Source: Streptomyces sp. ISL-87 (GTDB taxonomy: Bacteria; Actinomycetota; Actinomycetes; Streptomycetales; Streptomycetaceae). From it: a stretch of DNA of 64,000 nt. Location: positions 1 to 64,000 of the forward strand of contig NZ_JAGGOY010000025.1 in assembly GCF_018614095.1 (NCBI RefSeq), given 5' to 3'. A program made the position numbers and the translations under genes. Within the stretch, counting starts at the first letter, position 1. Every line of letters begins with the position of its first letter. The notes under the pieces are model-generated. The model was given only the letters and a program-made list of their open reading frames with translations. It was not told the origin of the DNA and searched no databases. Of this stretch, positions 16,829 to 27,164 are shown piece after piece.

Positions 16829-17380
16829 TCAAGAGGCGGGGTCGATCTCCCGCAGGAGCCCGGTGTGCACGTCGAAGACGAAGCCTCGCACATCGTCCTT
16901 GTGGGGCAGGAAGGGGTTCGTCCGGACCCGCTGCATGGACTGGCGCACGTCCTGGTCCACGTCGCGGAAGGCCTCGACGGCCCAGGCGGGGCGCTGGCCG
17001 ACCTCGTCCTCCAGCTCGTGCCGGAAGTCCTCGGTCAGGGTTTCGAGACCGCAGCCGGTGTGGTGGATGAGTATCACCGCGCGGGTGCCCAGTGCCCGCT
17101 GGCTGATGGTGAGCGAGCGGATGGTGTCGTCGGTGACCACACCGCCGGCGTTGCGGATGGTGTGGCAGTCGCCGAGCTCCAGGCCGAGGGCGGCGTGCAG
17201 GTCGAGGCGGGCGTCCATACAGGCCACCACGGCCACCCGCAGGACCGGGCGGGCGTCCATGCCGGGATCGGCGAATTCCGAGGCGTAGCGCCGGTTCGCC
17301 TCGACCAGCCGGTCGGTGACGGAACCGCCACCGGACACCGGGGGCGCGGACTCGGCAGGCAGGGATGCGGAAGTCGTCAT
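16829..17380 (-). CDS. beta-class carbonic anhydrase
   Basis: Zinc enzyme interconverting CO2 and bicarbonate. In the 183-residue product the zinc ligands are Cys54, His107 and Cys110 (IHHTGC), and Asp56-Arg58 form the CMDAR dyad typical of the family. IRNAGG near 76 is also typical. I start at ATG 17380, well inside the longer reading frame, because homology begins here and TAACGT (17388-17393) lies 7 nt upstream with no ribosome site, a leaderless pattern. It sits between the MoxR operon, 146 bp downstream, and the divergent dcw promoter. Confidence 0.88.
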   Translation of the reverse strand: MTTSASLPAESAPPVSGGGSVTDRLVEANRRYASEFADPGMDARPVLRVAVVACMDARLDLHAALGLELGDCHTIRNAGGVVTDDTIRSLTISQRALGTRAVILIHHTGCGLETLTEDFRHELEDEVGQRPAWAVEAFRDVDQDVRQSMQRVRTNPFLPHKDDVRGFVFDVHTGLLREIDPAS

Positions 17381-17692
17381 GGATACGACGTTAGTGGTCA
17401 CAGCTCGGGGAGGCATGGAGTGAGGGTGGACAAAGAACGTCAACAGGACTTGTTGTGAGCTAACCCACAGGGGTGGGGCGGGGGAGGCTATTCGGGTGGT
17501 TCGCGGCTTTTGGGGGTTCGCCGGGAGAGGGGGAGCCCGGCGCGCGGGGCGGTTCGTTGACCGCGGCGACCGTTGCACTAAAGTGACGCGAACCGGCCGG
17601 AGCCCGGCCCTCACCGGCCGCCCGGCCCCCTGGTAAAACTCCGCGTGCGCGGCGCGGCGTACGCCTGCCGCGCCGTTATCTGAGAGGGCGCT
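17381..17692. promoter_or_regulatory. dcw cluster upstream region with promoter and leader hairpin
   Basis: TTGACC (17557-17562), 16 bp and TAAAGT (17579-17584) form a good sigma-HrdB-like promoter about 108 bp before the rsmH start. GGCGCGGC (17651-17658) and GCCGCGCC (17667-17674) form an 8-bp hairpin ending 18 nt before the start, just upstream of the GAGAGG ribosome site. The rest shows no gene; there is no mraZ. Confidence 0.6.
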
Positions 17693-18652
17693 TTGACTAG
17701 CGAGTCCCGACATGTCCCGGTGATGCTCCAGCGGTGCCTGGACCTGTTGGCCCCGGCGCTGGAGAGGCCGGGGGCCGTCGTAGTCGACTGCACCCTCGGC
17801 CTCGGAGGCCACAGCGAGGCCCTGCTGACCCGGTTCCCCGAGGCGCACCTGATCGGCCTCGACCGCGACAAGGAGGCCCTGCGGCTCTCCGGCGAGCGGC
17901 TCGCGCCCTTCGGCGACCGGGCCACCCTGGTCCACGCGATCTACGCCGACCTGGCCGAGGTGCTGGACAGCCTCGGCATCCCCACCGTCCAGGGCATCCT
18001 GTTCGACCTGGGCGTCTCCTCCATGCAGCTGGACGAGGCCGACCGCGGCTTCGCCTACGCGCAGGACGCGCCGCTGGACATGCGGATGGACCAGACGACC
18101 GGCATCAGCGCGGCGGAGGTCCTCAACACGTACGCGCCGGGCGAGCTAGTCCGGATCCTGCGCCAGTACGGCGAGGAGAAGCAGGCCAAGCGGATCGTGT
18201 CCGCGATCGTGCGCGAGCGGGAGAATGAGCCGTTCACCAACAGCGCGCGGCTGGTCGAGCTGATCCGGGACTCGCTGCCGCAGGCGGCGAAGCGGACGGG
18301 CGGCAACCCGGCGAAGCGGACCTTCCAGGCGCTGCGGATCGAGGTCAACGGGGAGCTGTCGGGGCTGGAGCGGGCGATCCCGGCGGCCGTGGACCGCATC
18401 GCGGTCGGCGGCCGGATCGCGGTGCTCTCCTATCACTCCCTGGAGGACCGCCTGGTCAAGCAGGTCTTCGCGGCGGGCGCGGCCTCGACGGCGCCGCCGG
18501 GGCTGCCGGTGGTTCCGGAGAAGTACCAGCCGAAGCTGAAGCTGCTCACGCGCGGGGCGGAGCTCCCCACCGAGGAGGAGATCGCCGAGAACCGACGGGC
18601 CGCCCCTGCCCGCTTCCGCGGGGTGGAGCGCATCCGGGAGGCGCGACTGTGA
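17693..18652 (+). CDS. rsmH: 16S rRNA m4C1402 methyltransferase
   Basis: Methylates N4 of C1402 in the ribosomal P site using SAM. The 319-residue product shows [13 protein letters not shown] at the start, [11 protein letters not shown] (motif I), GLDRDKEAL, the [18 protein letters not shown] signature, and [18 protein letters not shown] near the C-terminus. The start is an uncommon TTG with GAGAGG 6 nt upstream; no ATG or GTG lies at the family's conserved N-terminus. It is the first gene of the dcw cluster and its stop overlaps ftsL by 4 bp. Confidence 0.95.
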   Translation: MTSESRHVPVMLQRCLDLLAPALERPGAVVVDCTLGLGGHSEALLTRFPEAHLIGLDRDKEALRLSGERLAPFGDRATLVHAIYADLAEVLDSLGIPTVQGILFDLGVSSMQLDEADRGFAYAQDAPLDMRMDQTTGISAAEVLNTYAPGELVRILRQYGEEKQAKRIVSAIVRERENEPFTNSARLVELIRDSLPQAAKRTGGNPAKRTFQALRIEVNGELSGLERAIPAAVDRIAVGGRIAVLSYHSLEDRLVKQVFAAGAASTAPPGLPVVPEKYQPKLKLLTRGAELPTEEEIAENRRAAPARFRGVERIREARL

Positions 18653-19224
18653 GCAAACGCGGGCCACGGTTCGGGCAGCGGGCCGCCGGACAGGCGGCCC
18701 GGATGCCGTTCGTCCTGCTGGTGGTGGCCCTGCTCGGCGGCGGTCTGATCAGCCTCCTGCTCCTGAACTCGGCGCTGAACCAGGGTTCCTTCCAGCTGAC
18801 CAAGCTGAAGAAGGAGACCACCGCGCTGACGGACGAGGAGCAGGCGCTGCAGCGGGACGTGGACGGCTACTCGGCCCCGGACGCGCTCCAGCGCCGGGCG
18901 CACGAGCTGGGCCTGGTCCCGGGCGGCAGTCCGGTCTTCATCGGCCCCGACGGCAAGATCACCGGCACCGCGGCAGCCGCGTCCGAACCCCCGCCGCCGT
19001 CCGCCCCGCCGACGGCTGCCCAGAGCCCAGCCGGCCCCGCCGCCCAGGCCGCTCCCCCGTCCGGCTCGGCTGCCCAGGCCGCCCCGTCCGGTGGCGGTGC
19101 CGGGACGGCCACCCCGTCGCCCGCGCAGAACGCCCCCCAGAGCGCAGCCCCGGCCGACTCCCCGCAGGGCGCCCCGGCTGCGCCCACCGCAACCCCCCAG
19201 CCCAGCCAGACCCCCGGAAGGTGA
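18649..19224 (+). CDS. ftsL: cell-division protein FtsL
   Basis: Small bitopic divisome protein. The 191-residue product has a short basic N-terminus, one transmembrane helix (about 22-45), and a periplasm-side coiled coil (about 48-85; [19 protein letters not shown]) as expected for FtsL/DivIC partners. It then has a Pro/Ala/Ser-rich extension of about 95 residues that is much longer than in most bacteria. GTG overlaps the rsmH stop (GTGA). Assignment rests on topology and on its fixed position between rsmH and ftsI, since sequence conservation is low. Confidence 0.85.
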   Translation: MSKRGPRFGQRAAGQAARMPFVLLVVALLGGGLISLLLLNSALNQGSFQLTKLKKETTALTDEEQALQRDVDGYSAPDALQRRAHELGLVPGGSPVFIGPDGKITGTAAAASEPPPPSAPPTAAQSPAGPAAQAAPPSGSAAQAAPSGGGAGTATPSPAQNAPQSAAPADSPQGAPAAPTATPQPSQTPGR

Positions 19225-19389
19225 CGACGCCGTGACGCGGACCCCTGCGGGGCCTTCCCCCACCCCGCCCTTCCCCCGTTCCCCGGGCCCCGCCCGAACC
19301 CGCGCCTCAATCTCCGGCGGGGCCGAAGGCGCCCCGGCCCGGACAGATCCAGCCCCGTCGGCGTTCGTACGGCTCGGCGGGGTGGTGGC
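19225..19389 (+). other. ftsL-ftsI gap carrying a copy of the dispersed repeat
   Basis: 165 non-coding bases inside an otherwise tightly packed operon. Positions 19301-19324 match the dispersed intergenic repeat (CGCGCCTCAA then CCGGCGGGGC). Confidence 0.65.
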
Positions 19390-21360
19390 GTGAGGCCGTC
19401 AGAGCCGCGGCGGCGGGTGCCGGGGCCCGGGCGGGCCCGGGCGGCCACCGGCGCGCGGACCCCGGCGACCCGGCCCGCCACGCGCAGGCCCGCCCCCGCG
19501 AGGAAACCGCACACCATCCGGCTCGGGAGCCCCCGGCCCCGGCTGCGGCTGGTCAGCGTCGGGCTGACCCTCGTGATGCTGGCCTTCGTCGTGCGGCTGC
19601 TCCAGGTACAGGCCGTCGACGCCTCCTCGTACTCCGCCAAGGCCTCCGAGAACCGCTTCGCGAGCTACACCCTGGCCGCCGAGCGCGGCGAGATCACCGA
19701 CCGCAAGGGCGTCGCCCTCGCCACCAGCGTCGACGCGTACGACATCACCGCCGACCCCAAGATGTTCACCCCCCAGGAGAGCAAGGCCCCCGACGCCCCC
19801 GAGCAGGCCGCCGCCCTCCTCGCGCCCATCCTCGGCAAGGACGCCAAGGAGCTCACCGGGCGCCTGAAGACCAAGAACACCCGCTACGTCGTCCTCGCCC
19901 GCCGCCAGACCCCCCAGGTCTGGAACCAGATCAAGGACCTCAAGCGGGTCTTCGCCGACAAGGCCGCCGCAGACCGCAAGAACAACGGCCCCGGCGCCAA
20001 CGTCCTCGCCGGCGTGTTCAACGAGAACAGCAGCAAGCGCGTGTACCCGGGCGGAGACCTGGCCGCCGGGATACTGGGCTACGTCAACGCCGAAGGCAAG
20101 GGCGGCGGCGGACTGGAGTCCTCCCTCGACAAGAAGCTCGCCGGCAAGGACGGCGAGCTCACCTACGCCCAGTCCGGCGGCCGCCGCGTGCCCACCGCGG
20201 GATCCAGCGAGAAGCCCGCCGTACCCGGCGACGACATCGAGCTGACCATCGACCGCGACATCCAGTGGGCCGCGCAGAGCGCCATCACCGAACAGGTCGA
20301 GAAGTCCGGCGCCGACCGCGGCTACGTCATCGTCCAGGACACCCGCACCGGCGAGGTGCTGGCCATGGCCAACGCCCCCGGCTTCGACCCCAACGACCTG
20401 ACCAAGGCGCGATCCACCGCCATGGGCAACGCCGCCCTCCAGGACGTGTACGAGCCCGGCTCCACCGCCAAGGTGATGTCAATGGCCGCCGTACTGGAGG
20501 AGAAGAAGGCCACCGCCGACACCCACGTGGAGGTCCCCAACCGGCTGCACCGCGGCGACCGGCTGTTCAAGGACGACGTCGACCACCCGACCTGGTACCT
20601 GACCCTCAACGGGGTCCTCGCCAAGTCCTCCAACATCGGCACCATCCTGGCCACCGGCCAGCTCGGCCCCACCCAGCCCGAGGCCAACAAGGTCCTGCAC
20701 TCCTACCTGACCAGATTCGGCATCGGAGCGCCCTCAGGCCTGAACTACCCCGGCGAGTCCCGCGGCATCCTCGCCAAGCCCGAGGACTGGTCCACCTCCC
20801 AGCAGTACACGATTCCTTTCGGCCAGGGCCTGTCCCTCAACGCCATGCAGGCGACCTCCGTGTACTCGACCATCGCCAACGGCGGGGTCCGCATCGAGCC
20901 GACCCTGGTCCGCGGCACCAAGGGCCCCGACGGCCGGTTCACCCCGGCCCCCGCGCCCGGGAAGCACCGCGTGGTCAGCGAGGAGACCGCCAGGACCCTC
21001 TCCGCGATGCTGGAATCCGTGGTCGACGACCAGGAGGGCACCGGCACCAAGGCCCGCATCCCCGGCTACCGGGTCGGCGGCAAGACCGGCACCTCCAACC
21101 GGGTGGATCCGGCCACCGGCCGCTACAAGGGCTACACCGCCTCCTTCGCCGGATTCGCACCCGCCGACAACCCCCGCGTCACCGTGTACTGCGCCATCCA
21201 GAACCCCACGAAGGGCAGCTACTTCGGCGGACAGATCTGCGGCCCCATCTACAAGCGGGTCATGGAGTTCGCCCTCAAGACCCTCCAGGTCGCCCCCACC
21301 GGAACCGCCCCCGCCGGGCTGCCGGTCACTTTCGAACCGGGCACCCAGCCCGCTCGGTGA
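19390..21360 (+). CDS. ftsI: septal peptidoglycan DD-transpeptidase (class B PBP)
   Basis: Cross-links septal peptidoglycan and works with FtsW. The 656-residue protein has a basic, Pro-rich cytoplasmic tail, one transmembrane helix (about 54-74), a dimerisation domain (ERGEITDRKG near 98), and a transpeptidase domain with catalytic Ser358 in STAK (358-361), SSN (413-415) and KTGT (565-568). There are no C-terminal PASTA repeats. GTG 19390 gives the normal N-terminus. It is separated from ftsL by 165 bp and from murE by 46 bp. Confidence 0.95.
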   Translation: MRPSEPRRRVPGPGRARAATGARTPATRPATRRPAPARKPHTIRLGSPRPRLRLVSVGLTLVMLAFVVRLLQVQAVDASSYSAKASENRFASYTLAAERGEITDRKGVALATSVDAYDITADPKMFTPQESKAPDAPEQAAALLAPILGKDAKELTGRLKTKNTRYVVLARRQTPQVWNQIKDLKRVFADKAAADRKNNGPGANVLAGVFNENSSKRVYPGGDLAAGILGYVNAEGKGGGGLESSLDKKLAGKDGELTYAQSGGRRVPTAGSSEKPAVPGDDIELTIDRDIQWAAQSAITEQVEKSGADRGYVIVQDTRTGEVLAMANAPGFDPNDLTKARSTAMGNAALQDVYEPGSTAKVMSMAAVLEEKKATADTHVEVPNRLHRGDRLFKDDVDHPTWYLTLNGVLAKSSNIGTILATGQLGPTQPEANKVLHSYLTRFGIGAPSGLNYPGESRGILAKPEDWSTSQQYTIPFGQGLSLNAMQATSVYSTIANGGVRIEPTLVRGTKGPDGRFTPAPAPGKHRVVSEETARTLSAMLESVVDDQEGTGTKARIPGYRVGGKTGTSNRVDPATGRYKGYTASFAGFAPADNPRVTVYCAIQNPTKGSYFGGQICGPIYKRVMEFALKTLQVAPTGTAPAGLPVTFEPGTQPAR

Positions 21361-21406
21361 CCCGCCCGTCCGGCCGGCCCGCCAGAAGAACCGTGAGGCA
21401 CCATCA

Positions 21407-23119
21407 GTGACAACGATCACCCCGAAACCCGGGAACCAATCGGCCGCCGGCTCCGCGGCCGGGCCCTCGCTTCGCAACGGGCCCGCTGCGCCCGGTACGC
21501 TCACCGCCGTGCCCCACGCTGATCAGCCCAGAACCACCCAGAAAGACGCCCCGGCAGCGCCGCCGGGAGCGCCCCGGCCCGTGTCCGCGCGTCCGACACC
21601 CCTCGGCGAGCTGGCCGCCCTGCTGGGAGTCGAAGCCCCAGGCGCGGCCACCGCGGCGGAGTCCCCGCAGATCACCGGCATCACGCACGACTCCCGTGCC
21701 GTGCGCCCCGGCGACCTGTACGCGGCCCTGCCCGGCGCCAAGCTGCACGGCGCGGACTTCGCCGCCCAGGCGGCCGCCCTGGGCGCCGCCGCCGTGCTGA
21801 CCGACCCCGCGGGCGCCGAACGGGCCGCCGCGACCGGGCTCCCGGTCCTGGCCGTCGCCGAACCGCGCGGCCGGATGGGCGAGCTCGCCGCCGCGATCTA
21901 CGGGCACCCGGGCGAAGGCCTGCTCCAGCTCGGCATCACCGGCACCTCCGGCAAGACCACCACGGCCTACCTCGTCGAGGGCGGCCTGCGCGGGGCCGGA
22001 CGTACGACCGGGCTGATCGGCACGGTCGAGATGCGCATCGGCGACGAGCGCATCAAGTCCGAGCGCACCACCCCCGAGGCCACCGACCTCCAGGCCCTGT
22101 TCGCCGTCATGCGCGAACGCGGCGTCGAGGCCGTGGCCATGGAGGTCTCCAGCCACGCCCTGGTGCTGGGCCGGGTCGACGGATGCGTCTTCGACGTGGC
22201 CGTCTTCAACAACCTGAGCCCGGAGCACATGGAGTTCCACTCCGACATGGAGGACTACTTCCAGGCCAAGGCGCAGCTCTTCACGGAGCGCCGCGCCCGC
22301 CTCGGCGTGGTCAACATCGACGACGAGTACGGCCGCCGCCTCGCCAAGGAGTCGGCGATCCCGGTCCTCACCTTCTCCGCCGCCGGCGACCCGGCCGCCG
22401 ACTGGCGCGCCGAGGACGTGGTCTCCGGGCAGATGGACTCCACCCTGACGCTGGTGGGCCCGGAAGGACAGCGCGTGCGGGCCACCGCCCCGCTGCCCGG
22501 CCCGTTCAACGTCGCCAACACCGTCGCCGCGATCGTCACGCTCGCCGCGGCCGGCCTCGACCCGCAGACCGCCGCCGACGGCGTCGCCGCCGTGCCCGGG
22601 GTCCCCGGCCGGCTGGAGCGGGTGGACGCGGGCCAGCCGTACCTCGCCGTAGTCGACTACGCGCACAAGACGGACGCCGTCGAATCGGTCCTGCGCGCCC
22701 TGCGCGAGGTCACCACCGGCAAGCTGCACATCGTGATCGGCTGCGGCGGCGACCGCGACACCACCAAGCGCGCCCCGATGGGCGCCGCGGCCGCCCGGTT
22801 CGCCGACACCGCCGTCCTGACCTCCGACAACCCGCGCTCCGAGGACCCGCTCGCGATCCTCGCCGCGATGTTCGAAGGGGCCGTGTCCGTACCGCCCGCC
22901 GAGCGGGGCACCGTGCTCGTCGACGCCGACCGGGCCGCGGCCATCGCCGCCGCCGTCGCGCGCGCCGAGCCCGGCGACACCGTCCTGGTGGCCGGCAAGG
23001 GCCACGAGCAGGGCCAGGACACGGCCGGCGTCGTACGTCCCTTCGACGACCGCGCGGTGCTCCGCAGCGCCATCGAGACCCGAGCGCTCCATGCCCGACA
23101 GGCCGAGGTGAACCAGTGA
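21407..23119 (+). CDS. murE: UDP-MurNAc-tripeptide ligase (diaminopimelate-adding)
   Basis: Adds diaminopimelate to UDP-MurNAc-Ala-Glu using ATP. The 570-residue enzyme has the P-loop GTSGKTT (179-185, Lys183) and DNPR at 474-477, the motif that selects diaminopimelate over lysine; Streptomyces walls use the LL isomer. The N-terminal 55 residues are a Pro/Ala-rich extension without clear homology, so the true start could be internal. The last 4 bases overlap the murF start. Confidence 0.95.
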   Translation: MTTITPKPGNQSAAGSAAGPSLRNGPAAPGTLTAVPHADQPRTTQKDAPAAPPGAPRPVSARPTPLGELAALLGVEAPGAATAAESPQITGITHDSRAVRPGDLYAALPGAKLHGADFAAQAAALGAAAVLTDPAGAERAAATGLPVLAVAEPRGRMGELAAAIYGHPGEGLLQLGITGTSGKTTTAYLVEGGLRGAGRTTGLIGTVEMRIGDERIKSERTTPEATDLQALFAVMRERGVEAVAMEVSSHALVLGRVDGCVFDVAVFNNLSPEHMEFHSDMEDYFQAKAQLFTERRARLGVVNIDDEYGRRLAKESAIPVLTFSAAGDPAADWRAEDVVSGQMDSTLTLVGPEGQRVRATAPLPGPFNVANTVAAIVTLAAAGLDPQTAADGVAAVPGVPGRLERVDAGQPYLAVVDYAHKTDAVESVLRALREVTTGKLHIVIGCGGDRDTTKRAPMGAAAARFADTAVLTSDNPRSEDPLAILAAMFEGAVSVPPAERGTVLVDADRAAAIAAAVARAEPGDTVLVAGKGHEQGQDTAGVVRPFDDRAVLRSAIETRALHARQAEVNQ

Positions 23120-24540
23120 TCGACCTCTCCCTGGCCGAGATCGCCGACATCACCGGCGGGCGGCCCCACGACATACCGGATCCGTCCGTGCGGATCAGCG
23201 GACCGGTCGTCATCGACTCCCGCAAGGTGGAGCCCGGCAGCCTGTTCGCCGCCTTCGACGGCGAACACGTCGACGGCCACGACTACGCCGGGCGCGCGGT
23301 CGCCGCCGGGGCCGCCGCCGTCCTCGCGGCCCGGCCCGTCGGTGTCCCCGCGATCGTCGTCCCCGATGTGGAGAAGGCGCTCGGCGCCCTCGCCCGGGCC
23401 GTCGTCGAACGCCTCGGCACCGACGTGGTGGCGCTCACCGGCTCGGCCGGCAAGACCTCCACCAAGGACCTCATCGCGCAGGTCCTCCAGAGCCACGCGC
23501 CCACCGTGTGGACCCCCGGCTCCCTCAACAACGAGATCGGCCTGCCCCTCACCGCCCTCCGGGCCACGGCCGGAACCCGGCACCTGGTACTGGAGATGGG
23601 CGCCCGCGGCATCGGCCACATCGCCTACCTCGCCGGCCTGACCCCGCCGCGCATCGGCCTCGTACTCAACGTGGGCACGGCCCACATCGGCGAGTTCGGG
23701 GGCCGTGAGCAGATCGCCCAGGCCAAGGGAGAGCTGGTCGAGGCCCTCCCCGCCGAGGCCGACGGCGGAGTCGCCGTACTGAACGCGGACGACCTGCTGG
23801 TGCGCGCCATGTCCGCCCGCACGAAGGCCCGTACCGTCCTGTTCGGCGAGGCCGAGGACGCCGACGTACGAGCCACGGCAGTGCGTATGACTCCCGGGGG
23901 ACAGCCCGCCTTCACACTCCACACACCGACCGGGTGCAGCGATGTGACCTTGCGGCTGTACGGTGAGCACCACGTGTCGAACGCGCTCGCCGCGGCCGCC
24001 GTTGCCCATGTCCTGGGCATGTCCGTCGAGGAGATCGCCACCGCGCTCTCCGGAGCGGGCACGCTGTCCCGGTGGCGGATGGAGGTCACCGAGCGGGCGG
24101 ACGGTGTGACGATCGTCAACGACGCCTACAACGCGAACCCGGAGTCCATGCGGGCCGCTCTGCGCGCGCTTGCCGCGATGGGGGGCGCCGCCAGGGCGAA
24201 CGGGGGGCGTACGTGGGCGGTGCTGGGCCCCATGGCCGAGCTCGGTGACGCATCGCTGGCCGAGCACGACGCGGTGGGACGGCTTGCCGTCCGGCTCAAC
24301 GTGAGCAAGCTCGTCGCAGTCGGGGGCAGGGAAGCGTCCTGGCTGCAACTGGGCGCATATAACGAGGGTTCGTGGGGTGAGGAGTCGGTGCTCGTGTCCG
24401 ACGCGCAGGCGGCGGTCGACCTGTTGCGCAGTGAACTGCGCCCGGGGGACGTCGTGCTGGTGAAGGCTTCCAGGTCGATCGGACTGGAGCGGGTCGCGCT
24501 GGCGTTGCTGGAGCGCGAGGGCGAGGTCGCCGACCGATGA
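23116..24540 (+). CDS. murF: UDP-MurNAc-pentapeptide synthetase
   Basis: Adds D-Ala-D-Ala to the UDP-MurNAc-tripeptide. The 474-residue enzyme has the Mur ligase P-loop GSAGKTS (109-115), [13 protein letters not shown], and [12 protein letters not shown] with the characteristic NANP. GTG 23116 overlaps the murE stop (GTGA); the longer frame upstream lies inside murE and is not coding. The stop overlaps the mraY start by 4 bp. Confidence 0.95.
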   Translation: MIDLSLAEIADITGGRPHDIPDPSVRISGPVVIDSRKVEPGSLFAAFDGEHVDGHDYAGRAVAAGAAAVLAARPVGVPAIVVPDVEKALGALARAVVERLGTDVVALTGSAGKTSTKDLIAQVLQSHAPTVWTPGSLNNEIGLPLTALRATAGTRHLVLEMGARGIGHIAYLAGLTPPRIGLVLNVGTAHIGEFGGREQIAQAKGELVEALPAEADGGVAVLNADDLLVRAMSARTKARTVLFGEAEDADVRATAVRMTPGGQPAFTLHTPTGCSDVTLRLYGEHHVSNALAAAAVAHVLGMSVEEIATALSGAGTLSRWRMEVTERADGVTIVNDAYNANPESMRAALRALAAMGGAARANGGRTWAVLGPMAELGDASLAEHDAVGRLAVRLNVSKLVAVGGREASWLQLGAYNEGSWGEESVLVSDAQAAVDLLRSELRPGDVVLVKASRSIGLERVALALLEREGEVADR

Positions 24541-25607
24541 GGCAGATCCTGTTCGCCGGAGTCATCGGACTCTTCCTCACGCTCATCGGCACCCCGCTGC
24601 TGATCAAGGGTCTGGCCCGCAAGGGCTACGGCCAGTTCATCCGGGACGACGGGCCACGCGGCCACGCCGGGAAGAAGGGCACGCCCACCATGGGCGGTAT
24701 CTCCTTCATCCTGGCGACGCTGATCGCGTACGTCCTGACGAAGGTGATCACCTCCAGTGAGCCGACCTTCTCGGGTCTGCTCGTGCTGTTCCTGATGGCG
24801 GGCATGGGCCTGGTCGGCTTCCTGGACGACTACATCAAGATCGTCAAGCAGCGTTCGCTGGGTCTGCGGGCCAAGGCCAAGATGGCCGGCCAGCTGATCG
24901 TCGGCATCGCCTTCGCCGTGCTCGCACTCCAGTTCTCGGACTCGCGCGGGCTGGCCCCGGCCTCCACCAAGCTGTCGTTCGTCACGGACTTCGGCTGGTC
25001 GATCGGCCCGGTGCTGTTCGTCGTCTGGGCGCTGTTCATGATCCTGGCCATGTCCAACGGCGTGAACCTGACCGACGGTCTGGACGGCCTGGCCACCGGC
25101 GCCGCCGTAATGGTCTTCGGCGCCTACACCTTCATCGGCGTCTGGCAGCACCAGGAGTCCTGCGCCAACGCGGACAGCCTGACCAACCCGGCGGCCTGCT
25201 TCGAGGTACGCGACCCGCTGGACCTCGCGGTCGTCGCCTCCGCCCTGATGGGAGCCTGCTTCGGCTTCCTGTGGTGGAACACCTCGCCCGCCAAGATCTT
25301 CATGGGTGACACCGGTTCGCTCGCGCTCGGCGGCGCGCTCGCCGGCCTCGCGATCTGCTCCCGCACGGAGTTCCTGATCGCGCTGCTCGGCGGCCTCTTC
25401 GTCCTCATCACCATGTCGGTGGTCATCCAGGTCGGCTCGTTCAAGATGACCGGGAAGCGCGTCTTCCGGATGGCCCCGTTGCAGCACCACTTCGAACTCA
25501 AGGGGTGGTCCGAAGTCCTTGTGGTGGTCCGCTTCTGGATCATCCAGGGCATGTGCGTGATCGTGGGTCTCGGTCTCTTCTACGCAGGATGGGCAGCCGA
25601 CAAGTGA
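24537..25607 (+). CDS. mraY: phospho-MurNAc-pentapeptide transferase
   Basis: Integral membrane enzyme that transfers phospho-MurNAc-pentapeptide to undecaprenyl phosphate, giving lipid I. The 356-residue protein has about ten transmembrane helices, [12 protein letters not shown] with Asp97-Asp98, [13 protein letters not shown], and [11 protein letters not shown]. The loop around [11 protein letters not shown] is an insertion seen in actinobacterial homologues. ATG overlaps the murF stop (ATGA). Confidence 0.95.
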   Translation: MRQILFAGVIGLFLTLIGTPLLIKGLARKGYGQFIRDDGPRGHAGKKGTPTMGGISFILATLIAYVLTKVITSSEPTFSGLLVLFLMAGMGLVGFLDDYIKIVKQRSLGLRAKAKMAGQLIVGIAFAVLALQFSDSRGLAPASTKLSFVTDFGWSIGPVLFVVWALFMILAMSNGVNLTDGLDGLATGAAVMVFGAYTFIGVWQHQESCANADSLTNPAACFEVRDPLDLAVVASALMGACFGFLWWNTSPAKIFMGDTGSLALGGALAGLAICSRTEFLIALLGGLFVLITMSVVIQVGSFKMTGKRVFRMAPLQHHFELKGWSEVLVVVRFWIIQGMCVIVGLGLFYAGWAADK

Positions 25608-27094
25608 CCGCCTGGCAGGGCAAGAACATCACCGTCGCCGGCCTCGGCGTGAGCGGCATCAGTGCCGCCCGCGCCCTGGCCGGCCTCGGCGCGCGGGTGA
25701 CCGTCGTCGACAACGGAGACGGCGATGCGCACCGCGCGCGGGCCGCCGAGCTGGCGCAGCAGGGCATCGAGGTCCGCCTCGGCCACCTGGACGGCGGTGC
25801 CCCGGCGGGCGAGGTCCTGCCCGAGGGCACCGACCTCGTGGTCACCTCGCCGGGCTGGAAGCCCGACAGCCCGCTGTTCGCGGCCGCCGCCGCGGCCGGC
25901 GTGGACGTCGTGGGCGACGTCGAGATCGCCTGGCTGCTTCGCGAGGTCGGCGAGGACCTGCGCGCAGCACGGTCCGGGGAGGCCGCGGCCGGTGCGTCCC
26001 GCAGGGAACCGGCGCCGTGGCTCGCCATCACCGGGACGAACGGCAAGACCACCACCACCCAGATGCTGGCGTCGATCCTGAAGGCCGCGGGCCTGAGGAC
26101 CGCCGCCGTCGGGAACATCGGCACCCCGATCATCGACGTGGTCCTCGGCGAGGAGCAGTACGACGTACTCGCCGTCGAACTCTCCAGCTACCAGCTGCAC
26201 TGGGCGCCCTCGCTGCGCGCCCACTCCGCGGTCGTGCTCAACCTGGCCCCGGACCACCTAGACTGGCACGGCTCGATGGAGGCGTACGCCGCCGACAAGG
26301 GCCGGATCTACGAGGGCAACCGGGTCGCCTGCGTCTACAACGTCGCCGACCCGGCCACCGAGGCCCTGGTGGTCGAGGCCGACGTGGAGGAGGGCTGCCG
26401 GGCGATCGGCTTCACCCTCGGCGCCCCCGGCCCCTCGATGCTCGGCGTGGTGGACGGCATCCTCGTCGACCGGGCCTTCGTGGAGAACCGGCAGAAGAAC
26501 GCCCAGGAGCTCGCCGAGGTCAAGGACGTCAACCCGCCGGCCCCGCACAACATCGCCAACGCGCTGGCCGCGGCCGCGCTGGCCCGCGCCTTCGGCGTCG
26601 AGCCGCGTGCGGTCCGCGACGGCCTGCGGAACTTCCGGCCGGACGCGCACCGGGTCGCCCACGTGGACGAGGTCGGCGGGGTCACGTACATCGACGACTC
26701 CAAGGCCACCAACACGCACGCCGCCGAGGCCTCGCTCGCGGCCTTCGAACCCGTCGTCTGGATCGCCGGCGGCCTCGCCAAGGGCGCGACCTTCGACGAG
26801 CTCGTACAGAAGTCGGCGAAGCGGCTGCGCGGTGTGGTGCTGATCGGCGCCGACCGGGCGCTGATCGCCGATGCGCTGGCGCGACACGCCCCCGAGGTCC
26901 CGGTGGTCGACCTCGAACGGACCGACACTGGGGCGATGCTCGCAGCGGTCCGGGAAGCGGCCCGGATGGCCGAGCCCGGGGACACGGTCCTGCTGGCACC
27001 CGCCTGCGCCTCGATGGACATGTTCGCGAACTACAACAAGCGTGGGGACGCATTCGCCGACGCGGTGCGCGAACTGGCCGCCGAGAGCGCCTAG
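25604..27094 (+). CDS. murD: UDP-MurNAc-L-Ala:D-Glu ligase
   Basis: Adds D-glutamate to UDP-MurNAc-Ala. The 496-residue enzyme has a Rossmann-like N-terminus ([15 protein letters not shown]), the P-loop [13 protein letters not shown], and DDSKATN. GTG 25604 overlaps the mraY stop by 4 bp, and AGGATGGG about 10 nt upstream could serve as ribosome site; ATG 25589 is an alternative without one. Relative to E. coli MurD it carries an insertion near residues 112-140 ([14 protein letters not shown]). Its 3' end contains three GACAC motifs (26883, 26934, 26981) upstream of ftsW. Confidence 0.94.
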   Translation: MTAWQGKNITVAGLGVSGISAARALAGLGARVTVVDNGDGDAHRARAAELAQQGIEVRLGHLDGGAPAGEVLPEGTDLVVTSPGWKPDSPLFAAAAAAGVDVVGDVEIAWLLREVGEDLRAARSGEAAAGASRREPAPWLAITGTNGKTTTTQMLASILKAAGLRTAAVGNIGTPIIDVVLGEEQYDVLAVELSSYQLHWAPSLRAHSAVVLNLAPDHLDWHGSMEAYAADKGRIYEGNRVACVYNVADPATEALVVEADVEEGCRAIGFTLGAPGPSMLGVVDGILVDRAFVENRQKNAQELAEVKDVNPPAPHNIANALAAAALARAFGVEPRAVRDGLRNFRPDAHRVAHVDEVGGVTYIDDSKATNTHAAEASLAAFEPVVWIAGGLAKGATFDELVQKSAKRLRGVVLIGADRALIADALARHAPEVPVVDLERTDTGAMLAAVREAARMAEPGDTVLLAPACASMDMFANYNKRGDAFADAVRELAAESA

Positions 27095-27164
27095 GTCGAT
27101 CCAGGGTACGTGGTTCCCTTCCGACCGGCTGCTCGCCTCGTACGAGTGGAGGGGAAGATCACAG

